DNA from: Catenuloplanes indicus
Lineage (GTDB): Bacteria > Actinomycetota > Actinomycetes > Mycobacteriales > Micromonosporaceae
DNA length: 64,000 nt
Assembly: GCF_030813715.1 (NCBI RefSeq)
Contig: NZ_JAUSUZ010000001.1
Location: 7,918,501-7,982,500 of the forward strand
Direction: 5' to 3'
Position 1 is the stretch's first letter. Every line of letters begins with the position of its first letter. The position numbers were made by a program, and so were the translations under genes. The notes below the pieces were generated by a model that saw only the letters and a list, made by a program, of their open reading frames with translations, ran no database searches and was not told the DNA's origin. Of this stretch, positions 17,598-25,992 are shown piece by piece.

Positions 17598-18353
17598 CTA
17601 CTTGGTCAGCGCGAGCGTGGCCCACAGGCCGTTCGCCCGGCCCGGCTCGGCGGCCGGCAGCACCAGCGTGGCCAGGCCGGCCTTGACCGCGCCCGCGTCC
17701 GCGGCGGAGTCGCCGACCATCAGCGTACGCTCCGGCGGCACGCCGATCAGCTTGCACGCCTTCTCGAAGATCTGTGGGTCCGGCTTTATCCGGCCGATCT
17801 CGTACGAGAGCACGAACTCGGTGACGTAGCGGTCCAGGCCCCATGCGGCGAAGTGCGGGCGGATGTCGAAGCCGATGTTGCTGACCACCGCGACCGGCAC
17901 GCCGCGCTCGTGCAGCGCGGCGAGCGTCGCGGCCGCGTCCGAGTAGGGCGCCCAGCCCGCCGGGACGGTTCCGCGGTCGTAGAGCGCCTCGGCGAAGCCG
18001 GATATCCCGGATTCCACAGTGTCCGCCAGCCCGGTGTACGCGGCGCGGTGGCAGTGCGCGTACAGGTCGCGCTCCGCCCACACCTCCGCGAGTTGCGGCG
18101 GGATCCGGCGGGGGACCGGCCCACCGGCCCGGCCCGCGGTGATCAGCCGGTCGGCCAGCGCGGTGGCACGCCCGGGGTCGAGCGTCGCGCCGCAGGCCGT
18201 GGCCGCCGCGAGCACCCAGTCGACCGGCGGCTCCACCTGCGCGAGCGTGCCGTGGAAGTCGAAGAGGATGCCCTCGATCGCTCGTGGCGGCTCCACCTCC
18301 GCCGGGCTCGTCTCGCTCGAACGCTCGTCGTGATCCGCCACGTCGAGAACCAT
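17598..18353 (-). CDS. HAD-superfamily hydrolase
   Basis: The protein has 251 residues. Motif I reads FDFHGTL near residue 32, motif II is VVSNIG, motif III is GRIKPDP and motif IV is MVGDSAADAGA, so the fold and order are complete. The second Asp of the usual DxD motif I is His here, so a standard phosphatase mechanism is uncertain. The ATG at 18353 has GGGAGG upstream on the minus strand; much longer frames in the same phase run antisense through helY and are not real. Substrate unknown. Confidence 0.85.
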   Translation of the reverse strand: MVLDVADHDERSSETSPAEVEPPRAIEGILFDFHGTLAQVEPPVDWVLAAATACGATLDPGRATALADRLITAGRAGGPVPRRIPPQLAEVWAERDLYAHCHRAAYTGLADTVESGISGFAEALYDRGTVPAGWAPYSDAAATLAALHERGVPVAVVSNIGFDIRPHFAAWGLDRYVTEFVLSYEIGRIKPDPQIFEKACKLIGVPPERTLMVGDSAADAGAVKAGLATLVLPAAEPGRANGLWATLALTK

Positions 18354-18460
18354 ATCTGGTGGCCTCCCGCACCCCTCCTCACGGTGCGTGCCGTCGCCAC
18401 GCCGCGCCGTGTGACCAGGCCCGCCGGAAAAGAGAAAAGCCAAGATCGAGCGGCCTCGGC

Positions 18461-18466
18461 TACTGT
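18461..18466 (+). promoter_or_regulatory. Probable -10 (TACTGT) for leaderless helY
   Basis: The hexamer ends 7 nt before the helY GTG at 18474 and there is no ribosome site. Confidence 0.45.
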
Positions 18467-18473
18467 TGAGCAC

Positions 18474-21236
18474 GTGACATCTCCCGCTGAGCGGTATGCG
18501 GCTTCTCGCCGGCGGGCCGCGGAGTCCGCGAAGTTCCCCCGTCTGGATGACTTCTCCGCCGACCTCGGCTTCGACCTCGACGACTTCCAGCGCGAGGCCT
18601 GCCAGGCCCTGGAACGCGGCAGCGGCGTGCTGGTCTGTGCGCCGACCGGTGCGGGAAAGACCGTGGTCGGCGAGTTCGCGGTGCACATGGCACTGTCCGC
18701 GCAGGCCCGTAAGAAGTGCTTCTACACCACGCCGATCAAGGCGCTCTCCAACCAGAAGTACCACGACCTCGTCGACCGCTACGGTGCGGACAAGGTCGGC
18801 CTGCTCACCGGCGACAACGTGATCAACGCGGACGCGCAGGTGGTCGTGATGACCACCGAGGTCCTGCGGAACATGCTCTACGCCGGCTCCGCCGCGCTGG
18901 ACGGCCTGGCGTACGTGGTGATGGACGAGGTGCACTACCTGGCGGACCGGTTCCGCGGCGCGGTCTGGGAAGAGGTGATCATCCACCTGCCCGCCACCGT
19001 GACGCTGGTGTCGCTGTCCGCGACCGTGTCGAACGCGGAGGAGTTCGCCGACTGGCTGGTCACCGTGCGCGGCCACACCGAGGTCGTGGTCTCCGAGCAC
19101 CGCCCGGTCCCGCTCTGGCAGCACATGCTGGTCGGCCGGCGGATGTTCGACCTGTTCCACGACGCGGACGCGGCCCGCAAGCACGACGTACACCCGGAGC
19201 TGCTGCGGTACACCCGCGAGCAGCTGCGCCGGATGGAGATGGGCGACCGCACCTCCGGCCCCGGCTGGGGCGGCCGCGGCGGGCGGAACAAGCGCTGGCA
19301 GCCGCCGCTGCGGTTCGACGTGATCGAGCGGCTGGAGCGCGCCGACCTGCTTCCCGCGATCATCTTCGTGTTCAGCCGGGCCGGGTGCGCCGCCGCCGTG
19401 CAGCAGTGCATGGCCGCCGGGCTGCGCCTGACCACGCCGGACGAGCGCGAGGAGATCCGGGCGATCGTCGAGGAGCGGATCACCGCGATCCCCGGCGAGG
19501 ACCTGACCGTGCTCGGCTACTGGGAGTGGCTGGACGCGCTGGAGCGGGGCCTGGCCGCGCACCACGCCGGCATGCTGCCCGCGTTCAAGGAGGTCGTCGA
19601 GGAGCTGTTCGTCCGCGGCCTGGTCAAGGCGGTCTTCGCCACCGAGACGCTGGCGCTCGGCATCAACATGCCGGCCCGGTGCGTGGTGCTGGAGCGGCTG
19701 GTCAAGTACAACGGCGAGGCGCACGTCGACCTGACCCCGGGGGAGTACACGCAGCTCACCGGCCGGGCCGGCCGCCGCGGCATCGACGTCGAGGGGCACG
19801 CGGTCGTGGTCTGGTCGCCGGAGGTCGACCCGCGGCACGTGGCCGGACTGGCCAGCACCCGGACGTACCCGCTGAAGAGCTCGTTCCGCCCCTCCTACAA
19901 CATGGCGGCGAACATCGTCGGCAGCGTCGGCATCGACCGTGCCCGCGAGCTGCTGGAGTCGTCGTTCGCGCAGTTCCAGGCGGACCGCTCGGTCGTCGGC
20001 CTGGCCCGCCAGGTGCAGAACAACGTCAAGACCATCCAGGGGTACGAGGACGAGGTGCGCTGCCACCACGGCGACTTCGACGAGTACTTCGGCCTGCGGG
20101 TGGCCATCGCGAACCGCGAGCGTGCGATCGCCCGGCAGGGCCAGGCGCAGCGCCGGGCGGAGACCGCCGCCTCGCTGTCCAAGCTGCGCCCGGGTGACGT
20201 GATCCGGATCCCGGCCGGCCGCCGCGCCGGACTGGCCGTGGTGATCGACCCGGGCGTGGGCGGCTTCGGCGAGCCGCGGCCGATGGTGCTCACTCAGGAT
20301 CGCTGGGCCGGCCGGGTGCCGGCCAGCGACTTCCCCGGCCTGGTCGAGGTGCTGGACCGGGTGCGGGTGCCGAAGAACTTCAACCCGCGCTCGCCCGCTG
20401 CCCGCCGGGACCTGGCCGCGGCCGTCACCGCGACCGGTCTGGACCGGCGCGAGGGTCGCCGCAACCGCACCCGCTCCGGCGCGGCCGACGACCACGAGCT
20501 GGCGCTGCTGCGCATCCAGATGCGGCAGCACGCCTGCCACCAGTGCCCGGACCGGGAGGAGCACGCGCGCTGGGCCGAGCGCCGGCACCGGTTGGAGAAG
20601 GACACGGACGCGCTGCGCGAGAAGGTGGCCGGCCGGACCGGGTCGCTGGCCCGTACGTTCGACGCGGTCTGCGGCATGCTGACCGTGCGCGGTTATCTGT
20701 CCGAGGCCGGTGAGGTCACCGACGCCGGCCGCATGCTGGCCCGGATCTGGACCGAGACGGACCTGATGGTCGCGGAGTGCCTGCGGCGGGGCACCTGGGA
20801 AGGCCTGGCCCCGGCCGAGCTGGCCGCCGCGGTGTCGGTCGCGGTCTACGAGGCGCGGCGCGAGGGCGACGAGCGCGCGTCCGTGCCGCGTGGCCCGGTC
20901 GCGGACGCGGTCGAGGCGACCACGAAGATCTGGGCCGAGCTGGAGGCCGAGGAGGCGTCCCGCGGCCTGGAGCTGACCCGCGAGCCGGACCTGGGCTTCG
21001 TCTGGCCGATCTACCGCTGGGCGCGCGGCGAGTCACTGGAGAAGGTGCTGGCCAGCGGCCACAACCTGGACGGCGACATGCCGGCCGGCGACTTCGTGCG
21101 CTGGGCGCGGATGGTGGTGGACCTGCTCGGGCAGATCTCCAACGCCAGCGGCGCGTCCGAGGAGGTGCGCACGACCGCGCGGCAGGCGATCGGCGTGGTC
21201 AACCGGGGTGTTCTGGCCTACAACGCGGTCTCCTGA
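18474..21236 (+). CDS. helY: Ski2/Mtr4-like DEAD/DEAH-box helicase HelY
   Basis: The protein has 920 residues. The motifs appear in order: APTGAGKT (residues 56-63, Walker A), MDEVHYLAD (DEVH box near 150), SATVSN (motif III), TETLALGINMPARC and QLTGRAGRRGID (motif VI). The C-terminal half matches the DSHCT domain of Ski2/Mtr4-type RNA helicases. The probable job is ATP-dependent unwinding in RNA turnover. It closes the conserved pafABC-tatAC-helY order. The start is GTG at 18474; earlier in-frame codons run antisense through the HAD gene. Confidence 0.93.
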   Translation: MTSPAERYAASRRRAAESAKFPRLDDFSADLGFDLDDFQREACQALERGSGVLVCAPTGAGKTVVGEFAVHMALSAQARKKCFYTTPIKALSNQKYHDLVDRYGADKVGLLTGDNVINADAQVVVMTTEVLRNMLYAGSAALDGLAYVVMDEVHYLADRFRGAVWEEVIIHLPATVTLVSLSATVSNAEEFADWLVTVRGHTEVVVSEHRPVPLWQHMLVGRRMFDLFHDADAARKHDVHPELLRYTREQLRRMEMGDRTSGPGWGGRGGRNKRWQPPLRFDVIERLERADLLPAIIFVFSRAGCAAAVQQCMAAGLRLTTPDEREEIRAIVEERITAIPGEDLTVLGYWEWLDALERGLAAHHAGMLPAFKEVVEELFVRGLVKAVFATETLALGINMPARCVVLERLVKYNGEAHVDLTPGEYTQLTGRAGRRGIDVEGHAVVVWSPEVDPRHVAGLASTRTYPLKSSFRPSYNMAANIVGSVGIDRARELLESSFAQFQADRSVVGLARQVQNNVKTIQGYEDEVRCHHGDFDEYFGLRVAIANRERAIARQGQAQRRAETAASLSKLRPGDVIRIPAGRRAGLAVVIDPGVGGFGEPRPMVLTQDRWAGRVPASDFPGLVEVLDRVRVPKNFNPRSPAARRDLAAAVTATGLDRREGRRNRTRSGAADDHELALLRIQMRQHACHQCPDREEHARWAERRHRLEKDTDALREKVAGRTGSLARTFDAVCGMLTVRGYLSEAGEVTDAGRMLARIWTETDLMVAECLRRGTWEGLAPAELAAAVSVAVYEARREGDERASVPRGPVADAVEATTKIWAELEAEEASRGLELTREPDLGFVWPIYRWARGESLEKVLASGHNLDGDMPAGDFVRWARMVVDLLGQISNASGASEEVRTTARQAIGVVNRGVLAYNAVS

Positions 21237-21259
21237 GCGCTCTCGCCCGTTTTCCCGCT

Positions 21260-21289
21260 CCTTGACCGAAGCTGACCCTTCGGTCAAGG
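21260..21289. promoter_or_regulatory. 12-bp dyad between helY and the MHYT gene
   Basis: CCTTGACCGAAG (21260-21271) is perfectly complementary to CTTCGGTCAAGG (21278-21289), with a 6-nt loop. It begins 23 nt after the helY stop. With no T tract it may be a terminator or an operator; the arm contains TTGACC, a possible -35 for the next gene. Confidence 0.55.
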
Positions 21290-21375
21290 AGGTCTCACCG
21301 TTAGTCACTGGCGATCCCGAAATGTGGGCGCGACCATCGGACGGGGTCTCACGTCCGATCGGGGAAGGCGCTGCG

Positions 21376-22335
21376 GTGTCGGGTCAGATACACCACTTCG
21401 AGTACGGCGTGATCACGCCGATTCTGAGCTACGCCCTCTCGGTGCTCGGCTCGGTGCTCGCGCTCACCTGCGCGGTTCGGGCCCGGGAGGCGACCTCCAC
21501 CGGCCAGCGTGCGCGCTGGATCGTCGGCGCGTCGATCGCGCTCGGCGGCACCGCGATCTGGACCATGCACTTCATCGCCATGCTCGGCTTCGGCGTCGAG
21601 GGCACCACCATCCGGTACGGCGTCCCGCTCACCGTGGCCAGCCTGCTGCTCGCGATCGTCTCGGTCGGCATCGGCCTGAGCCTGGTCGGCTTCGGCCGGG
21701 CGAACGCTGTCACGATCATCGGTGGCGGGCTGTTCACCGGCATCGGCGTCGCGGCCATGCACTACACCGGCATGGCCGCCATGCAGCTGGACGGCACGAT
21801 CGGCTACGACCCGGTGCCGGTGGTGCTGTCCGTGCTGATCGCGGTGGTGGCCGCGATCGTGGCGCTGTGGCTGTCCGTGCGGGTGCGCGGCGCGTGGGCG
21901 ATCGTCGGATCCGCGCTGATCATGGGCATCGCGGTCAACGGCATGCATTTCACCGGCATGACCGCGATGCACGTCGAGCTGCACTCCGAGACGGTACGGC
22001 ACACCGGCGTCTCGTCCGGCACGCTGCTGGTGCCGATCGTGGTCGGTGTGATCATCGGCGTCATCGGGCTGGTCTACGCGATGCTGGCCGTGCCGTCCGA
22101 CGAGGACCGGGCCGCACTCGCCTACATGGACTCGCGCCGTGCCGCCGGTGCCGTACCCGGCCCGGCCGGTTCCACCGGTGCCGGTGGCGCGGGTCCGGCC
22201 TCCGCGGGTCTGCCGCCGGGGCGTGGCCGCCGCGGCGCCATCGCGGCCGGTGGCGCGTTCCAGCAGCAGCCACGCCGCGCGTCCACGCCGGGCGGCTCCG
22301 GCTTCAACGGCTTCGAGCCGAGGAACAAGGCCTGA
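21376..22335 (+). CDS. MHYT-domain integral membrane sensor
   Basis: The protein has 319 residues. Seven hydrophobic segments fill residues 10-255 and carry three motifs: MHFIAM (64-69), MHYTGM (128-133) and MHFTGM (190-195). MHYT proteins are proposed to bind copper through the Met/His residues and sense O2, CO or NO. There is no GGDEF, EAL or kinase domain attached; the tail of about 65 residues is Gly/Pro/Ala-rich. The GTG at 21376 has GGGGAAGG upstream with 8-nt spacing. Confidence 0.9.
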   Translation: MSGQIHHFEYGVITPILSYALSVLGSVLALTCAVRAREATSTGQRARWIVGASIALGGTAIWTMHFIAMLGFGVEGTTIRYGVPLTVASLLLAIVSVGIGLSLVGFGRANAVTIIGGGLFTGIGVAAMHYTGMAAMQLDGTIGYDPVPVVLSVLIAVVAAIVALWLSVRVRGAWAIVGSALIMGIAVNGMHFTGMTAMHVELHSETVRHTGVSSGTLLVPIVVGVIIGVIGLVYAMLAVPSDEDRAALAYMDSRRAAGAVPGPAGSTGAGGAGPASAGLPPGRGRRGAIAAGGAFQQQPRRASTPGGSGFNGFEPRNKA

Positions 22336-22351
22336 CACCACCTCCCCGAAC

Positions 22352-22379
22352 GACGGCCCGGCGGTCACGCCGGGCCGTC
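22352..22379 (+). terminator. Terminator after the MHYT gene
   Basis: A perfect 11-bp stem (GACGGCCCGGC with GCCGGGCCGTC) has a 6-nt loop and ends in TTCGTG. Confidence 0.65.
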
Positions 22380-22384
22380 TTCGT

Positions 22385-22585
22385 GTGCCGGCCTCCACGG
22401 CGCCGGGATCCCGCGCGCCGGTACCCGGGGGCCGCAGCGCCAGGACGCGGGTGACCGTAGGCGCGGGCACCCGCGCGCCGGGTCCCGCAGGCGCCGGGGC
22501 CCGGGCGGCCAGGACCCGTGCGCGCCGGTACCCGCGCGGCCGGGGCTCGCCGGACGCCGCCACCCGCGCGTGCCGGGATCTCGCC
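22385..22585. repeat. Degenerate GC-rich repeat array
   Basis: About 200 bp made of variants of CCCGCGCGCCGGKACCCG alternating with GCGGCCAGGA-like blocks. No convincing gene is encoded. It fills the gap between the MHYT terminator and the TetR promoter. Confidence 0.6.
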
Positions 22586-22633
22586 TTCCGTACCGCGGTG
22601 GTCTGGTTTCGCGAATGGCGGACCGATTCTTTA

Positions 22634-22665
22634 CCGGCGATATATAACGGCGATATTTTTAGCGC
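22634..22665 (+). promoter_or_regulatory. AT-rich promoter/operator of the tetR gene
   Basis: GGCGATATATAA and GGCGATATTTTT are tandem near-repeats in an otherwise GC-rich region. TATTTT (22654-22659) lies 6 nt before the ATG, as for leaderless start. The repeats could be the autoregulatory TetR site. Confidence 0.5.
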
Positions 22666-23295
22666 ATGAGCCCACGCGCCGCGGACCCGGAGGTCCGTAC
22701 GAAACTGGTCGAGGCCGCCGGCCGGATCCTGGGCGAGGAAGGGCCGGCCGCGCTCACCAGCCGCCGCCTCGCCGCCGAGGTCGGCACCTCGACGATGGCC
22801 GTGTTCAGCCGCTTCCGGAGCATGGCCGAGATCCACCGTGCGGTCCGCGAGGAGGGTTTCGCCCGCCTGCACGCGGAGCTGGACGCGCTGCCCCGCGCCG
22901 ACGACCCGGTCGCCGGCCTGGTCGCCGCCTGCGACGTGCTCTTCGCCGTCGGTGTGCGCAACCCGCATCTCTACCGCGCGATGTTCGTCGAACGCCCACC
23001 GGAGGCCGACGACCTCGGCGTCGGGACGTACACGCGGCTGGTCGCGCTGGTCCGCCGCTGCGTCGGCGCCGGCCGGTTCCCGGCGGCCGGTGGGCTGCCC
23101 GCGGCGCCGGAGGTGTGGGCCGCGCAGCTGTGGAGCATGCGGCACGGTCTGGTGACCATGGCGATCGCCGGACTGCTCCCGCCCGGTCAGGTGCGGTTCG
23201 TGCTCGACGACATGACGCTGCGGCTGCTGATCGGCTACGGCGACGACCCGGCGCGCGCCCGGGTCTCCGTCTCCGCCGGGAGGGCCGAGGCATGA
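22666..23295 (+). CDS. TetR-family transcriptional regulator
   Basis: The protein has 209 residues. The N-terminal HTH spans about residues 10-58 (RTKLVEAAGRILGEEGPAALTSRRLAAEVGTS, TMAVFSRFRSM). The remainder is the variable ligand-binding domain with a TetR_C-like pattern. The next gene starts inside its stop codon, so it probably controls that membrane protein and itself through the repeats at 22634. Ligand unknown. Confidence 0.9.
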   Translation: MSPRAADPEVRTKLVEAAGRILGEEGPAALTSRRLAAEVGTSTMAVFSRFRSMAEIHRAVREEGFARLHAELDALPRADDPVAGLVAACDVLFAVGVRNPHLYRAMFVERPPEADDLGVGTYTRLVALVRRCVGAGRFPAAGGLPAAPEVWAAQLWSMRHGLVTMAIAGLLPPGQVRFVLDDMTLRLLIGYGDDPARARVSVSAGRAEA

Positions 23296-23891
23296 GCACG
23301 CGGTTCGACGAGCTGTGGGAACGTGCCGGGGGATTCGCGGGTCTCGTGCAGTCGTCGCTGCCACCGGTCGCGCTGGTCGCGGCGAACGGGTTGTGGGGCC
23401 TCCACCCCGCGATCGCGGTCGCGGCCGGCGTGGCGCTGGCCGTGGCGGTGTGGCGCGCGTTCCGCGGTCAGTCGCTGCGGCCCGCGGCCGGTGGCCTCGC
23501 CGGCGTGGTGATCGCCGGTTCGCTGGCCGCCCGCAGTGGTGAGGCCCGTGACTTCTTCCTGGCCGACATCGCCTGGTACGGCGTGGCCGCCGTGCTCCTG
23601 GCGATCTCGATCATGGTTCGCCGTCCGCTGGTCGGCGTGCTCTGGAGCGTGCTACGCGGTGCCGGACCGTCCTGGCGGCACGACCCGGTCTCGCTGCACG
23701 GCTACGATCTCGCCACCGCCGTGCTCGCCGCGGTCTTCGCCACCCGCTTCGCGGTGCTGTACCGGTTCTACGCGCAGGACGAGGTCGGCTGGCTGACGGT
23801 CTCGAAGATCCTGCTGAACCATCCGCTGTGGGCGCTCGCGATCTGGGCCGCCCGCCGCTCCGATCGCCGCCTGGCGTACTGCACGACCTGA
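23292..23891 (+). CDS. DUF3159-like membrane protein
   Basis: The protein has 199 residues with four to five hydrophobic segments. An N-terminal ERAGGFAGLVQSSLPPVALVAANG block and RRPLVGVLWSVL are typical of DUF3159. ATG overlaps the tetR stop (ATGA), so the pair is co-translated. Function unknown; control by the adjacent TetR protein is inferred from the overlap. The gap that follows (23892-24090) holds small dyads only. Confidence 0.82.
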   Translation: MSTRFDELWERAGGFAGLVQSSLPPVALVAANGLWGLHPAIAVAAGVALAVAVWRAFRGQSLRPAAGGLAGVVIAGSLAARSGEARDFFLADIAWYGVAAVLLAISIMVRRPLVGVLWSVLRGAGPSWRHDPVSLHGYDLATAVLAAVFATRFAVLYRFYAQDEVGWLTVSKILLNHPLWALAIWAARRSDRRLAYCTT

Positions 23892-24090
23892 GACATGTCG
23901 CCATGTCCCGATCCGGGGCGATGCCGGGCACGGCATCGGCGCCACCACGTTCCAGGCGTCCACGCCCCGCTGCTGCGCGACGTCCGGGCCGGGTGCCCCC
24001 GGCCGCGGCCGGGCGACCGCGGCCCGGTTCGCACCCGTCGTGCCGGCCCGGATCCGAGGGATTCCTGACCGGGACGGCCTGTCGGCGTAT

Positions 24091-24531
24091 CTACGCCGAG
24101 CGTCGCTCCAGGACGAAGACCGGGATCACGCGCTCGGTCTTCGTCTGGTACATCGCGTAGTCCGGCCAGGCCTCGCAGGCACGCTCCCACCACTCCGCCC
24201 GCTCGGCGCCGTGCACCTCGCGCGCGTCGTAGTCGTGCTTCTCGTCGCCGTCCTGCAGCTCGACGTGCGGGTGCGCGATCAGGTTGTAGTACCAGACCGG
24301 GTGCTTGGGTGCGCCGCCGAGCGAGGCCACCACCGCGTACCGCCCGTCGTGCTCGACCCGCATCAGCGGTGTCTTGCGCAGCTTGCCGCTCTTCGCGCCG
24401 ACCGAGGTCAGCACGATGATCGGCTTACCACGCAGGTCACCGCGCTCCGCGCCGTCCGACGCCTCGAACGTCTCGGCCTGCTCGCGTGCGTAGTCGGACG
24501 GGCTGGGTGCGTACTCTCCGGTCAATGGCAT
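24091..24531 (-). CDS. Deazaflavin (F420)-dependent nitroreductase-like protein
   Basis: The protein has 146 residues. [22 protein letters not shown] and [22 protein letters not shown] are signatures of the Ddn/PF04075 family, split-barrel proteins that use F420H2 to reduce quinones, enones or nitro compounds. The ATG at 24531 ([15 protein letters not shown]) matches the family N-terminus; the longer upstream frame is rejected. Substrate cannot be inferred. Confidence 0.9.
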   Translation of the reverse strand: MPLTGEYAPSPSDYAREQAETFEASDGAERGDLRGKPIIVLTSVGAKSGKLRKTPLMRVEHDGRYAVVASLGGAPKHPVWYYNLIAHPHVELQDGDEKHDYDAREVHGAERAEWWERACEAWPDYAMYQTKTERVIPVFVLERRSA

Positions 24532-24641
24532 GATCCGATCGTAGACACATCCGGGTCCCGGATGCTTGCGCGGGACGCTTTCGGTGCCGGTTGCCCGTCG
24601 CATCGGGGCGTCCGCGATCGCGCGCGCACCATCCTGTGAAA

Positions 24642-24788
24642 ATGCGCCTTCTTCGATATGTCGCCGCTGTCCTGGCCGCGCTGGCACTGCCGGTCCCGCG
24701 GCTGCGCACGGACGGCTGGACGTTCGCGCTGCCGCCCACGCTCACCCGGGCTGCAAGCGCGAACGCGCTCACCCGGGCTGCAGCGTGA
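24642..24788 (+). CDS. Possible short secreted peptide (48 aa)
   Basis: The frame [21 protein letters not shown] resembles a short signal peptide, and the predicted product ends [14 protein letters not shown]. It overlaps the 3' end of the convergent nuclease gene by 20 nt. No ribosome site is evident and the sequence could be chance. The direct repeat at 24739-24782 lies within it. Confidence 0.25.
   Translation: MRLLRYVAAVLAALALPVPRLRTDGWTFALPPTLTRAASANALTRAAA
24739..24782 (-). repeat. 17-bp direct repeat duplicating the nuclease stop region
   Basis: CGCTCACCCGGGCTGCA occurs at 24739-24755 and 24766-24782, a 27-nt period. On the minus strand both copies read Leu-Gln-Pro-Gly-stop in the frame of the nuclease gene, so readthrough of the first stop would end at an identical tail nine codons later. 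Confidence 0.85.
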
Positions 24789-25674
24789 GTGCGGCGGACG
24801 GCACCAGGTTGAGGTCGCGGATCGCGCCGCGCAGGTCGCCCGGCCAGAGCCACAGCCGGTACTCCGGCCCGACCCGGACGTAGTCCTCCGGGCCGAACAA
24901 CTCACGCGTCCGCATGTCCGCGCAGTACCGCTCCCGCCACGCGTGCGGGCTGCCGGTGAGCTCGCGGCCCTCCACCAGCGACCGGGTGATCTGGAACAGC
25001 CGCTCCATCGACCGGTACTCGTACGCCAGCAGCGTCTCCGCCGACTCCCAGATGCCGCGCCCGGCCGCGCGCGCCTCCACCGCGGCCTCGACCAGCAGCG
25101 CCAGGTCGGCCGCGCCCGGGATCGACGGGTGGATCACGAACGGCGCCGCCCACCCGGCCCGGACCAGGTCGAGGTTGAACGTGGACCGCTGCTCGCGCGT
25201 CATGGTGCGGCGTTCCGCGGCCGAGTAGTCCGGCGCGACGTACGCCAGCAGCCGGTGGTTGCCGTCGAACGGCGCGTCCGCGGTCCGTACGAACAGGTTC
25301 CGCTTCGTCCCGTTCGGCCGGGTGAGCCGCGCCGTCATGTTCGCCTTGCCGAACGCGGACGCGGCCTGCCCCTGGCTGAAGTGCAGCGTCCCGGCGTGCC
25401 CGGTCTCCAGCCGCGGCTTCAGGTGCTCGGCCAGCGCGTCGCCGATCGGCGCACGGCCCTCCTCCATCCACGACGCGAGCTGCTTGAAGTCCTGATCGAT
25501 CGCGGCCGCCCGGTCCGCCGACCGCGCGGTCACCTCCGGCGTGTCCACGCTCAGCATGCGTACCGGCATGCGCAGATTCGGGGTGTCGCCGTCCGTCACG
25601 TCGACGAGCGCCTTCGCGCCCAGGTGCGGCATCGAGGCGCCGTCGGGCGCCCAGAGGATCTGTATCGGGTCCAT
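24769..25674 (-). CDS. SNase-like (thermonuclease-family) protein
   Basis: The protein has 301 residues. VTDGDTPNL (residues 26-34) followed by VRMLSVDTPEV places R39, D44 and E47 where staphylococcal nuclease has R35, D40 and E43. HRLLAYV later supplies a candidate for R87. A longer insert lies between these blocks, and there is an extra C-terminal region of about 100 residues. No signal peptide is visible, so a cytoplasmic nuclease is likely. The ATG at 25674 has CTGGAG upstream with 7-nt spacing; an in-frame GTG at 25692 is also possible. Confidence 0.7.
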   Translation of the reverse strand: MDPIQILWAPDGASMPHLGAKALVDVTDGDTPNLRMPVRMLSVDTPEVTARSADRAAAIDQDFKQLASWMEEGRAPIGDALAEHLKPRLETGHAGTLHFSQGQAASAFGKANMTARLTRPNGTKRNLFVRTADAPFDGNHRLLAYVAPDYSAAERRTMTREQRSTFNLDLVRAGWAAPFVIHPSIPGAADLALLVEAAVEARAAGRGIWESAETLLAYEYRSMERLFQITRSLVEGRELTGSPHAWRERYCADMRTRELFGPEDYVRVGPEYRLWLWPGDLRGAIRDLNLVPSAALTLQPG

Positions 25675-25692
25675 ATCGGCTCCAGCTGCCAC

Positions 25693-25933
25693 CGGCTCGT
25701 CTGCCTGACCCCTTCAGGACAGCACCGCCGCCGGTTCTCCGGCACCCTCGCGCCGAAAGCCGACCCGATCGGGCGGAGGCCCCGCGGGATCGCGGCGACA
25801 CCGGCGCCGTCGCGGATTACGCCCGCGTTCTCGGTGGACGCGACGCTGGAGAGCGGCATGGAAACGGCCTCCCCGAAGCCGTACGGTGGTCCGGGGCATT
25901 GAAGCTTGCCAATAGTCGAAGGTCGATGAAGGG
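25693..25933. other. Intergenic stretch before the nuclease
   Basis: This 241-bp segment separates two minus-strand genes and should contain the nuclease promoter. No clear promoter hexamers, repeats or genes were found. Confidence 0.4.
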
Positions 25934-25975
25934 CGCGAAGGCCCCCTCCCGATGCGCCGGGAGGGGGCCTTCGCG
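25934..25975 (-). terminator. Strong terminator hairpin after the secreted acidic protein
   Basis: A perfect 17-bp stem (25934-25950 with 25959-25975) has an 8-nt loop, begins 17 nt after the minus-strand stop and is followed on that strand by CCCTTCAT. Confidence 0.8.
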
Positions 25976-25992
25976 ATACGGCGAGAAGGGGA

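Noticed and set aside
18354-20588. Extension of the HAD frame to nearly 1000 codons
   Set aside because: The extra part is antisense to helY and lacks any domain. The ATG at 18353 with a ribosome site fits the HAD fold.
22395-22585. Possible CRISPR array
   Set aside because: The repeats are degenerate, irregular in spacing and have no unique spacers; no cas genes are present.
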